Positions 57,675-64,000 of a stretch of DNA of 64,000 nt are shown piece by piece; positions within the stretch are counted from its first letter, which is position 1, and the number at the start of each line of letters is the position of its first letter. This stretch comes from Hyphomicrobiaceae bacterium (GTDB lineage Bacteria; Pseudomonadota; Alphaproteobacteria; Rhizobiales; Hyphomicrobiaceae): NCBI GenBank assembly GCA_041397645.1, contig JAWKWE010000004.1, positions 248,001 through 312,000 on the forward strand, in the 5' to 3' direction. Made by a program: the position numbers and the translations under genes. A model generated the notes under the pieces. That model worked only from the letters and a program-made list of their open reading frames with translations. It ran no database searches and had not been told where the DNA came from.

Positions 57675-59519
57675 ATGGCACCTCCCCTTCTTACCCTGAA
57701 AGACGTCTGGTTGACCTTTGGCGGCACACCACTGCTGGAGGGCGCAGAACTGACTGTCGCACCCGGCGACCGCATTTGCCTTGTCGGCCGTAATGGCTCG
57801 GGCAAGTCCACTCTGCTCAGGATCGCCGCCGGCGTTGTCACGCCCGATAAGGGTGAACGCTTTGCCCATCCTGGGGCCGCGATCCGCTACCTGCCGCAGG
57901 AAGCCGACTTCTCGGGCTTCGATACCGCCCAATCCTACGTGGAGGCAGGGCTCGGCCCGACGGACGATCCCTACCAAGCCATCTATCTGCTCAACGAGCT
58001 GGGACTGACTGGCGATGAGGACCCCGCTCAACTGTCTGGCGGAGAGGCCCGCCGCGTGGCTCTCGCGCGGGTTCTCGCTTCGCGTCCTGACGTCCTTTTG
58101 CTGGATGAACCGACCAACCACCTCGATTTGCCCGCGATCGAATGGCTGGAACAGACCTTGAAACAGTCGCGATCCGCCGTTGTGCTCATCAGCCACGACC
58201 GCCGGTTTCTAGAGAACCTGTCGAAGTCGACCGTTTGGCTCGATCGCGGCCGCTCGCGCCAGATGCAGGCAGGATTTTCCGCCTTTGAGGAGTGGCGCGA
58301 CAAGGTTCTCGAAGAGGAAGAAACCGAGCGCCACAAGCTGGACCGCAAGATCGTGCGGGAAGAGCAATGGATGCACGGTGGCGTGACCGCACGCCGAAAA
58401 AGAAATGTGCGGCGCGTGCGCGAATTGAAGGATATGCGGACTGAGGTGCGCGAGCGCCGCTTCGTGCAAGGCAACGTGCGCCTCGACGCCGCCGAAGGAG
58501 GGCTCTCAGGCCGGCTTGTCGCCGAGTTTACAAACGTCTCCAAGAGCTATGGCGACACGCCCATTGTTAAAGGTCTCTCCTTGCGCGTCATGCGCGGTGA
58601 TCGTCTTGGTCTGGTCGGCCCCAATGGAGCGGGCAAGACCACAATCCTGAAGCTGCTGACCGGCGCCCTGGAGCCCGACAGCGGCACGGTGCGGCTTGGC
58701 GTCAATCTGGAACTTGTCTCGTTGGATCAGCGGCGCGACGAACTCGATCCCAATTGGACCGTGCAGGATGCGCTGACGGGAGGGCGAGGCGATCAGGTCG
58801 TCATCAACGGCAAGGCCCGCCACGTTGCCAGTTACATGAAGGATTTTCTCTTCCTTCCCGAACAACGCTTGACCCCGTTGCGAGTTCTCTCAGGAGGCGA
58901 ACGTGCGCGTCTAATGCTGGCGCGCGCATTAGCAAAACCTTCCAACATTCTCGTGCTCGACGAACCGACCAACGATCTCGATCTTGAAACGCTCGATCTT
59001 CTGCAAGAGCTGCTTGCCGACTATGCGGGCACCGTCTTGCTGGTTAGTCATGATCGCGATTTTCTTGACCGAGTGGTCACAAGCGTGCTTGCGCCTGAAG
59101 GCGACGGCAAATGGATCGAATACGCCGGTGGATATAGCGATATGCTGGCGCAAAGAATTCCTAATGCAAATTTGAATTCCGATAAGCCAACTTCATCGTC
59201 TACCGCACAAGAACTTCGCACAACGCTTGCTATCAACAACGCAGAGGCTTCTGATCCACGCGAAGACAAGCCATCGCGCAAGCTTTCCTTCAAAGAAAAA
59301 CACTTACTTGATACGCTTCCTGGCACGATCGCAAGTCTGGAAGACGAGATAAGAAAGCTTTCAAAAAAGCTCGAAGATAGTGGGTTTTTTCGCCGCGACC
59401 GTGAAGGCTTCGATAACGCCACCTCGCGCCTTGCTGAAGCTCAGGCGCTGCTCGACAAAGCCGAAACGCAGTGGTTGGAACTCGAAGATCGCCGCGCCGT
59501 ACTTGAAAACAAGAGCTGA
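57675..59519 (+). CDS. ABC-F family ATPase (Uup-like)
   Basis: A 614-residue soluble protein with two ABC domains and no membrane part. First domain: GRNGSGKSTLLR, LSGGEARRVALAR, LLDEPTNHLD. Second: GPNGAGKTTILK, LSGGERARLMLAR, LVLDEPTNDLD. An arm linker of about 80 residues (about 210-290) is rich in charge. The C-terminal 70 residues form a coiled coil, like Uup. ABC-F proteins bind ribosomes and relieve stalling; Uup is linked to DNA and translation quality control. Confidence 0.93.
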   Translation: MAPPLLTLKDVWLTFGGTPLLEGAELTVAPGDRICLVGRNGSGKSTLLRIAAGVVTPDKGERFAHPGAAIRYLPQEADFSGFDTAQSYVEAGLGPTDDPYQAIYLLNELGLTGDEDPAQLSGGEARRVALARVLASRPDVLLLDEPTNHLDLPAIEWLEQTLKQSRSAVVLISHDRRFLENLSKSTVWLDRGRSRQMQAGFSAFEEWRDKVLEEEETERHKLDRKIVREEQWMHGGVTARRKRNVRRVRELKDMRTEVRERRFVQGNVRLDAAEGGLSGRLVAEFTNVSKSYGDTPIVKGLSLRVMRGDRLGLVGPNGAGKTTILKLLTGALEPDSGTVRLGVNLELVSLDQRRDELDPNWTVQDALTGGRGDQVVINGKARHVASYMKDFLFLPEQRLTPLRVLSGGERARLMLARALAKPSNILVLDEPTNDLDLETLDLLQELLADYAGTVLLVSHDRDFLDRVVTSVLAPEGDGKWIEYAGGYSDMLAQRIPNANLNSDKPTSSSTAQELRTTLAINNAEASDPREDKPSRKLSFKEKHLLDTLPGTIASLEDEIRKLSKKLEDSGFFRRDREGFDNATSRLAEAQALLDKAETQWLELEDRRAVLENKS

Positions 59520-59708
59520 GTACTCAGCATGCAAAAGGTCGCAACCAGATCACCTACTGGTTTTATCAGGTTGCGAGAATCTGGAAGTTTGTTCTTCTTG
59601 TCATGTTATACTTGCGATCGTTGGTTTGCCTTTATTTGAATAGCGGTCCACCAACTTCGCTGCCAAAAATTTTTTGTTGGTCCTAACTTCCAAAAAACTG
59701 GGGCCCGA

Positions 59709-59924
59709 ATGACGGTCGATACTGAATCAAGACTTTCACCGCGCGAGTTGCAGTGTTTGGGATTGCTCGCACTTGGGCACTCCAATGATGGAATAGCCAA
59801 GGAGATCGGCATCCGCCCACCAACGGTTGCGATGCATCTTGCGAACGCAAGGGCGAAGCTCAAGGCCATTACTCGCGAGCACGCCGTCGCGATTGCCGTG
59901 AGCAGAGGCCTGATCAGGATCTAA
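59709..59924 (+). CDS. Solo LuxR-type HTH protein
   Basis: A 71-residue protein made almost only of a LuxR/NarL helix-turn-helix: LSPRELQCLGLLALGHSNDGIAKE, then the recognition helix RPPTVAMHLANARAKL. Residues expected in this family (Glu, Gly, Val/Thr) are present. No receiver or autoinducer domain is attached. It could be a stand-alone transcription factor or a trimmed regulator. It follows the ABC-F gene by about 190 bases. Confidence 0.8.
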   Translation: MTVDTESRLSPRELQCLGLLALGHSNDGIAKEIGIRPPTVAMHLANARAKLKAITREHAVAIAVSRGLIRI

Positions 59925-59990
59925 GGTTCGCAATCTTGGCTCGTGCACCAAGCGAGGTCATCCCGCTTTAGGCACTCATCTTCTGAGGAG

Positions 59991-60779
59991 CTACTTCCTT
60001 GACGACCACTCGTCTTTCACTTCATCACACTTGTTATTGATGAAATCGTTGATGTCGGTCACCAGATAGCTTGAGAGCATGTTGACGGTGTTGTCGGCCG
60101 CCGTCGCCGTCCACATCGCGCCCTTGAGCAAAGTGGGCGCTTCGACTTTACCCCAGTTCATTTTCGCGGCGACCGCCTTACCCTTTTCGAAGTCGATCTT
60201 GGGCGAAAATTCGAAATTGATTTGCGTTGGCTCGTCGTTCTCACGTTCGACGGTGCATGCCACCGAATGCTTATCCAACTTGGTGGAGTATTTCGGCTCG
60301 GTGACGGCCTTCACCAGTTCGTCCCTCTTCAGCTTTATGGAAGACGTGCACCGCACCGGACCGTAGGGCCACGTGACCTTCAATCGGGACACCATCTTGA
60401 CGAGTTGATCCTTGCGCCAACTCTTGAGCACGTCGCAGCTGATGTCGGAGCCCGCTGCCGATGGATTGCGGAACGCCGCGCAGATTTCCACCTTGCAGGC
60501 TTTACGCCCCTCCTTCTCAGCCTTCTCCTCTGGCGTCAGAACGATCTCACTGTCTTTGAGATTGCCTTCGAGACCCTGCGCCTCGGTCTTTGCCGGTTCG
60601 CTCGCGGCGGGAGCCGGAGCCTTTGCGTTCTCGCCTGCTGCCGCGGCGGCTGGCTCAGAGCTACCGGAAGCGGCCGGCTCGGCAGCGGCCACGTGCACCG
60701 ATGCGACAAGAGTCGCCAACGCGGCAAGCGGCATGGCAAACTGAAGAGACAACAGGCGGAGAGGGAAGATCCGGGTCAT
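59991..60779 (-). CDS. Exported protein of unknown function with Ala-rich linker
   Basis: ATG 60779 has AAGGA seven bases upstream, giving about 262 residues. A signal peptide (LRLLSLQFAMPLAALATLVASVHVAAAE) leads into an Ala/Pro/Glu-rich linker of about 55 residues. The folded part (about 90-262) contains six Cys, including KACKVEICAAF, DISCDVLKSW, VRCTSS and NNKCDEVKDEW, suggesting disulphides in the periplasm. I do not recognise the family. It diverges from hsp20; about 300 bases between them hold the heat-shock promoter candidate. Confidence 0.7.
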   Translation of the reverse strand: MTRIFPLRLLSLQFAMPLAALATLVASVHVAAAEPAASGSSEPAAAAAGENAKAPAPAASEPAKTEAQGLEGNLKDSEIVLTPEEKAEKEGRKACKVEICAAFRNPSAAGSDISCDVLKSWRKDQLVKMVSRLKVTWPYGPVRCTSSIKLKRDELVKAVTEPKYSTKLDKHSVACTVERENDEPTQINFEFSPKIDFEKGKAVAAKMNWGKVEAPTLLKGAMWTATAADNTVNMLSSYLVTDINDFINNKCDEVKDEWSSRK

Positions 60780-60951
60780 GTTTGGTCCTTGGGTGACACC
60801 ACCGGGAAAACAGGGCTGCGCTTTAGGCCAACTTGATACAGCCCGCTCGGCCCGGCGATCCTTGGCGGCCGAGTGCAGCAGGACTGTGGCAGAACGTCCG
60901 CGCCGTCGGTGCAAATTTGTACTTTTTGGCACTCCAGGAGCCGACTGCCAG

Positions 60952-60980
60952 CTTGAATAGGTCAGGGCGAAGCCCATATT
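60952..60980 (+). promoter_or_regulatory. Candidate sigma-32 (RpoH) promoter of hsp20
   Basis: CTTGAA at 60952-60957 and CCCATATT at 60973-60980 are 15 bases apart, close to the heat-shock sigma consensus CTTGAA-N13-17-CCCCATNT. It lies about 100 bases before the hsp20 start. Confidence 0.65.
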
Positions 60981-61079
60981 CCTACAATCGCGCCGTGCCT
61001 ACTTCGGGCGGCGGGATTGTAAGGGAATGGCTCTTGGCGTTCCCGCAGTTTGAAGGTCGCTTCGGAAAGGGCTTTCGAT

Positions 61080-61526
61080 ATGACACGTATGACCATGCTC
61101 TCGAACCCCCTGCTCCTGGGTTTCGAAGAGATCGAACGGATGATCGATCGTGCCGGTAAAGGTTCCGGCGACGGCTATCCACCCTACAACATCGAGCGCA
61201 TTGCCAAGGAAGACGGCAAAGCAGAAATCCTGCGGATTACCTTAGCCGTTGCTGGATTTACCCGCGATCAGCTCGAAATCACGCTGGAAGACAGCCAGCT
61301 CGTCGTGCGCGGTAAGCAAACCGACGACAAGTCGCGCGAATATCTGTATCGCGGCATCGCAGCCCGCCAGTTCGCGCGCACATTCGTGTTGGCAGACGGC
61401 ATCGAGGTCAAATCGGCCGATCTGTCCAACGGACTGCTTTCGATTGATCTGCATCGCCTGGAGCCAGAAAGGCTCGTGCGCAGAATAGAGATTGGAAGCA
61501 AATCGGCGAATAAAGAGCGGCCGTAG
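61080..61526 (+). CDS. Small heat-shock protein, Hsp20 family
   Basis: ATG 61080 gives 148 residues, with GGAAAGG upstream. The alpha-crystallin domain spans about 38-130: PPYNIERIAKEDGKAEILRITLAVAGF, LVVRGKQ, and a beta-strand end LSNGLLSIDLHR. The C-terminal tail has the IEI form (RRIEIGSK) of the IxI motif that governs oligomer binding. It holds unfolding proteins. IbpA-like members in alphaproteobacteria are commonly followed by a DUF1150 gene, as here. The upstream sigma-32-like promoter fits a heat-induced gene. Confidence 0.93.
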   Translation: MTRMTMLSNPLLLGFEEIERMIDRAGKGSGDGYPPYNIERIAKEDGKAEILRITLAVAGFTRDQLEITLEDSQLVVRGKQTDDKSREYLYRGIAARQFARTFVLADGIEVKSADLSNGLLSIDLHRLEPERLVRRIEIGSKSANKERP

Positions 61527-61666
61527 AGTCTTTCAAGACACAGCCAATCTGATCGAATCGTCCGAGGATCGTTTCGGTGGGAATATTCGTGGGAGCCCCT
61601 CGAATTCGCCCTGATGGCATCCCATAGAATCTATGACCGATCCTCGTTCCATGGAGGAACAGCGTC

Positions 61667-61957
61667 ATGAAAGAAAAAGTACCCGGTAAGACCAAAGCGT
61701 CGGTCGACCACCGCGCTGTGCCACTGATGAGCGAGTTTGAACTTGCCAGGCTCGGCGGCGGAGAAGTGGCCTACATCAAGACATTGTCATCCGACGACGC
61801 GCAGCGCATGTTTCCGATGGTTGAGGGCCTTCCGGCTGACACCAACCTGTTCTCGTTGCATGCGGCAGACGGCACGCCGATCGCGCTTACAGATACGTTA
61901 CAGGCTGCCATCGGTCACGCACAGGAAGGTGACCTCGCTATCGCTGCGTTGAATTGA
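61667..61957 (+). CDS. DUF1150 family protein
   Basis: A 96-residue soluble protein; ATG with GGAGG upstream. The family is recognised by ELARLGGGEVAYIKTL followed by PADTNLFSLHAADGTPIALTDTLQAAI and LAIAALN at the end. Members are regularly found after Hsp20 genes in alphaproteobacteria and are of unknown function. About 140 bases separate it from hsp20. A strong bidirectional terminator follows. Confidence 0.88.
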   Translation: MKEKVPGKTKASVDHRAVPLMSEFELARLGGGEVAYIKTLSSDDAQRMFPMVEGLPADTNLFSLHAADGTPIALTDTLQAAIGHAQEGDLAIAALN

Positions 61958-62073
61958 CGAAGCAGATAGCGCGCAGTTTGAACTGCGCTCTCAGGTTTGT
62001 GCCTGGATGAGCAAATGTTGGTTGGCGTTTCGCCGATGCGTTGACGATCACGTTAACGAGAACGGACCCCACG

Positions 62074-62108
62074 AAAAAGCCCCCGATCCATCGGACCGGG
62101 GGCTTTTT
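62074..62108. terminator. Bidirectional terminator between DUF1150 and hprA
   Basis: A 16-base stem (one mismatch) AAAAAGCCCCCGATCC pairs with the run GGACCGGGGGCTTTTT. A/T runs on each side let it end both the plus-strand DUF1150 transcript and the convergent minus-strand hydroxypyruvate reductase transcript. Confidence 0.9.
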
Positions 62109-62162
62109 CATTTCACTCGCCGCTCAGCTTGCTGAGCGACATCAAGCCCCTTTGGATGATGA

Positions 62163-63128
62163 TCAGTTGAGCTTGAACGGCATGTCCTTGCCGGCAAAGA
62201 AGGCGTCGATGTTGTCGAGCGCTTCAAAGCCCATCTGATTGCGTGCCTCGACCGCGGCCGATCCCAAATGCGGAAATAAGAACGTGTTGGGCAAATCGTA
62301 GTAACCCTCGTTGATCTTGGGCTCGCCGGCAAACACGTCGAGACCCGCATAGGCCAAGCGGCCAGACTTGAGTGCCGCGATCATATCGGCGTCGTTCACG
62401 AGATCGCCGCGCGCCGTATTCACGACAATGGCGCCCTTTGGCAGCTTCTCGATCGTCGCCGTGTTGAAGAACCCACGCGTCTCAGGTGTGGAGGGCGCGT
62501 TGATGGAGAAGAACTCCGAGACCTTCAGCAGACTATCGAGGCTGTCGTGGTAGACGGCGTTGTACTTTGCTTCGACCTCCGGCTTCGCTCGGTAGAGGTC
62601 GTAGTAGTGAATTTGCATGTCGAAGCCGCGGGCGCGTTGTGCGAGCGCCTGCCCGATCTTGCCGAAACCGTAGATGCCGAGCACTTTGTTATCGAGGCGG
62701 CGTCCGACGAGTTGCAGCGGCTGCCAGCCCGGCCATGCACGCGCGCGGATCATCCGCTCACCCTCCGAAGCGCGACGTGCCGAGCCCAACAGCAGAAGCA
62801 TGGCGATCTCGGCCGTGGCGACCGTCACGCCGTGGGGCGCATTACCGACCTTGATGCCGCGAGCCTTGCAGGCCTCCAGATCGATGTGATCAAAGCCAAT
62901 CGAGAACGTGGAGACACACTTGATGTTTTCTGGAATTTTATCAACCACCGCTTTCGGGCACTTCTCGTTAAGAGTCAGCAAGATGGCGTCGACGCTCTTG
63001 GCAGTCTCCAGCATTTCCTCGATCGTGATCTTGGGATCACCGCCATGCGCGATGACGTCATAGGTCTCCCTGGCGCGGGCCATCACGGCCTCGGGCAACG
63101 GCCAAGTGATCAGGATTTTCTTCTTCAT
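62163..63128 (-). CDS. hprA: Hydroxypyruvate reductase / D-glycerate dehydrogenase
   Basis: ATG 63128 gives 321 residues. It is an NAD-dependent D-2-hydroxyacid dehydrogenase: catalytic Arg240 (NTARGDL), Glu269 (FAGEP) and His287 (FPHLGSA), at the same numbers I recall for the crystallised Hyphomicrobium methylovorum enzyme, and the cofactor motif YGFGKIGQALA. Many stretches match that enzyme, for example VATAEIAMLLLLGSARRA. In serine-cycle methylotrophs it reduces hydroxypyruvate to glycerate. No other serine-cycle gene is here, so the role in this strain is inferred. The open frame extends upstream without a better start. Confidence 0.93.
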   Translation of the reverse strand: MKKKILITWPLPEAVMARARETYDVIAHGGDPKITIEEMLETAKSVDAILLTLNEKCPKAVVDKIPENIKCVSTFSIGFDHIDLEACKARGIKVGNAPHGVTVATAEIAMLLLLGSARRASEGERMIRARAWPGWQPLQLVGRRLDNKVLGIYGFGKIGQALAQRARGFDMQIHYYDLYRAKPEVEAKYNAVYHDSLDSLLKVSEFFSINAPSTPETRGFFNTATIEKLPKGAIVVNTARGDLVNDADMIAALKSGRLAYAGLDVFAGEPKINEGYYDLPNTFLFPHLGSAAVEARNQMGFEALDNIDAFFAGKDMPFKLN

Positions 63129-63328
63129 TTTTGCTAGAGCTCCCAGATTTCCGACTTTCGTAGGATAACGCTTCTGCCCCACTCGACTGGTCCTGACAAG
63201 GGCGAAGGTAGCGCGACGGCTTACCCCGCAGTGCGGCAATTAAGAAATCAGTAACCATGTGAGGCGCAGAGTCGCTCAGGCCCCAAGGGCCGGATCTGGT
63301 TTGGCCAACGGGAATTCGGCGATCCCTC

Positions 63329-63706
63329 ATGCGGCGTCCCACGCTCAGAGTCGTTGTGTTTGTTACCGCCACCTTGGCGGGCGCAAAGATATGGACGCAG
63401 GACCGCTTCCATCAATCCATCTACGATGACGCCTTGATTGCAGCCTACCAGGACAAGGCCGTGTCCACTTGCCAGCGGGAACTGAAACGGAACTGGGCAC
63501 GCCTCGGGGACGTGAGGTTGTCACCGCTAGGTATCAGGATCGGCAATCCCAATACCTCGGTCGCCTTGTGGGATTTCGATAATCCGCTTTGGAATGTGCG
63601 TTATCGCCATCCACAGCTCTTGCTAAGCGCAGAGCCGCAAGGCGAAGTTGGATGTGCATTCGACATCGTGGCAGGACTTGCCGATATCAACGTGACGCCG
63701 CGCTAG
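63329..63706 (+). CDS. Small exported hypothetical protein
   Basis: A 125-residue protein. The N-terminus (RRPTLRVVVFVTATLAGAKIW) has a basic start and one hydrophobic helix, either a signal peptide or an anchor. The rest contains two Cys (STCQREL and VGCAFDI) that could form a disulphide, and an even beta-rich pattern ending LADINVTPR. I do not recognise the family. It diverges from hprA. Confidence 0.65.
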   Translation: MRRPTLRVVVFVTATLAGAKIWTQDRFHQSIYDDALIAAYQDKAVSTCQRELKRNWARLGDVRLSPLGIRIGNPNTSVALWDFDNPLWNVRYRHPQLLLSAEPQGEVGCAFDIVAGLADINVTPR

Positions 63707-63737
63707 CCGAGCGACACAGGTTTTCGAGCACCACCGA

Positions 63738-64000
63738 TCAGGTGCGCTCGCCGGCAATCGCAATCTGCGTCATGAACAGATGGTCGTAGCGGCCGCCGGT
63801 CAGGCGCGAGAGCATCTGGGTGCGCTCACTAAACGGTGTGACGGGTCCCATCCAGGCAATGCGGAATCCCGCATCCTCAAACATTTGCCCAAACGTCGTT
63901 GGCGTGAACCAGCGCAAATGCGTGCGGTCAAAGACGCCGCGGTCGGTCAGATTGAAACGGCCCAGAGCAATCTCCCGCACCACGCGCCAATGCGAAATAT
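63738..64000 (-). CDS. SAM-dependent methyltransferase, C-terminal part (cut by window end)
   Basis: The minus-strand frame is open to the window edge, so the start is beyond it. What is visible is the C-terminal part of a class I methyltransferase: LTDRGVFDRTHLRWFTPTTFGQMFEDAGFRIAW, the segment that follows the substrate loop in UbiE/ methionine-biosynthesis MetW-like and glycosyl-methyltransferase groups. The catalytic SAM loops are outside the window. Substrate unknown. Confidence 0.75.
   Translation of the reverse strand, partial: ISHWRVVREIALGRFNLTDRGVFDRTHLRWFTPTTFGQMFEDAGFRIAWMGPVTPFSERTQMLSRLTGGRYDHLFMTQIAIAGERT

Noticed and set aside
60981..61079. ROSE-type RNA thermometer before hsp20
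   Set aside because: Alphaproteobacterial small heat-shock genes often have one, but I did not see the conserved element that masks the ribosome-binding site. The sigma-32-like promoter is better supported.

Overview
The window is chromosomal DNA from an alphaproteobacterium of the order Hyphomicrobiales, probably Hyphomicrobium or a close relative. It is GC-rich. It carries typical alphaproteobacterial neighbourhoods: pckA/chvI-chvG/hprK-PTS, ahcY-divL-tsaE/amgK-murU-addB-addA-trxA, trpF-trpB-trpA-accD-folC and aroA-cmk/rpsA/sppA/ihfB. The D-glycerate dehydrogenase at 62163-63128 resembles, from memory, the Hyphomicrobium methylovorum enzyme over most of its length. Nearly all of the sequence is housekeeping. 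I see no prophage, insertion sequence, CRISPR array or rRNA operon. One tRNA gene is present, tRNA-Ala(GGC).

Layout. 1-3.6 kb: the 3' end of pyrE, small unassigned membrane ORFs, a haloacetate/fluoroacetate dehalogenase-type hydrolase, and wreckage of an MBOAT/SGNH O-acylation locus. 3.6-9.7 kb: pckA diverging from chvI-chvG-hprK-EIIA(Man)-HPr, a regulatory module joining envelope-stress signalling, gluconeogenesis and an incomplete PTS. 9.8-12.8 kb: two paralogous TadG-like von Willebrand A proteins. 13-27 kb: ahcY, a DivL-type pseudokinase with Tyr in place of the phospho-His, a TsaE-AmgK fusion, MurU, AddB, AddA and thioredoxin. 27-31 kb: a TSUP permease, then ALDH, an isochorismatase-like hydrolase and DUF779. 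31-37.3 kb: the trpFBA-accD-folC set and small envelope proteins. 37.4-45.4 kb: ihfB, sppA, rpsA, an epimerase, a membrane-anchored cytidylate kinase, class II aroA and a FYDLN acid protein. 45.5-49 kb: tRNA-Ala, an SDR, an arsR-arsC-acr3 arsenic operon and a monohaem cytochrome c. 49-52.3 kb: a three-gene Mla-type lipid transporter with two domain fusions. 52.5-59.9 kb: CstA-YbdD, a secreted alpha/beta hydrolase, a membrane C13 peptidase, an ABC-F protein and a solo LuxR-type HTH. 60-64 kb: an exported Cys-containing protein, Hsp20-DUF1150 behind a sigma-32-like promoter, hydroxypyruvate reductase, a small exported protein and the 3' end of a methyltransferase gene.

Themes. Several proteins are fused or altered relative to the textbook forms: TsaE-AmgK, STAS-MlaE, MlaD with an auxiliary lipoprotein-like domain, Cmk with a three-helix membrane domain, AccD without its zinc ribbon, DivL with Tyr, and class II EPSPS with Gly100. 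I found no clearly new defence or mobile system. The most unusual items are the membrane-fused cytidylate kinase, the membrane C13 peptidase, the ALDH/isochorismatase/DUF779 cassette and the decayed acyltransferase locus. Family assignments come from motif recognition by eye, not database searches.
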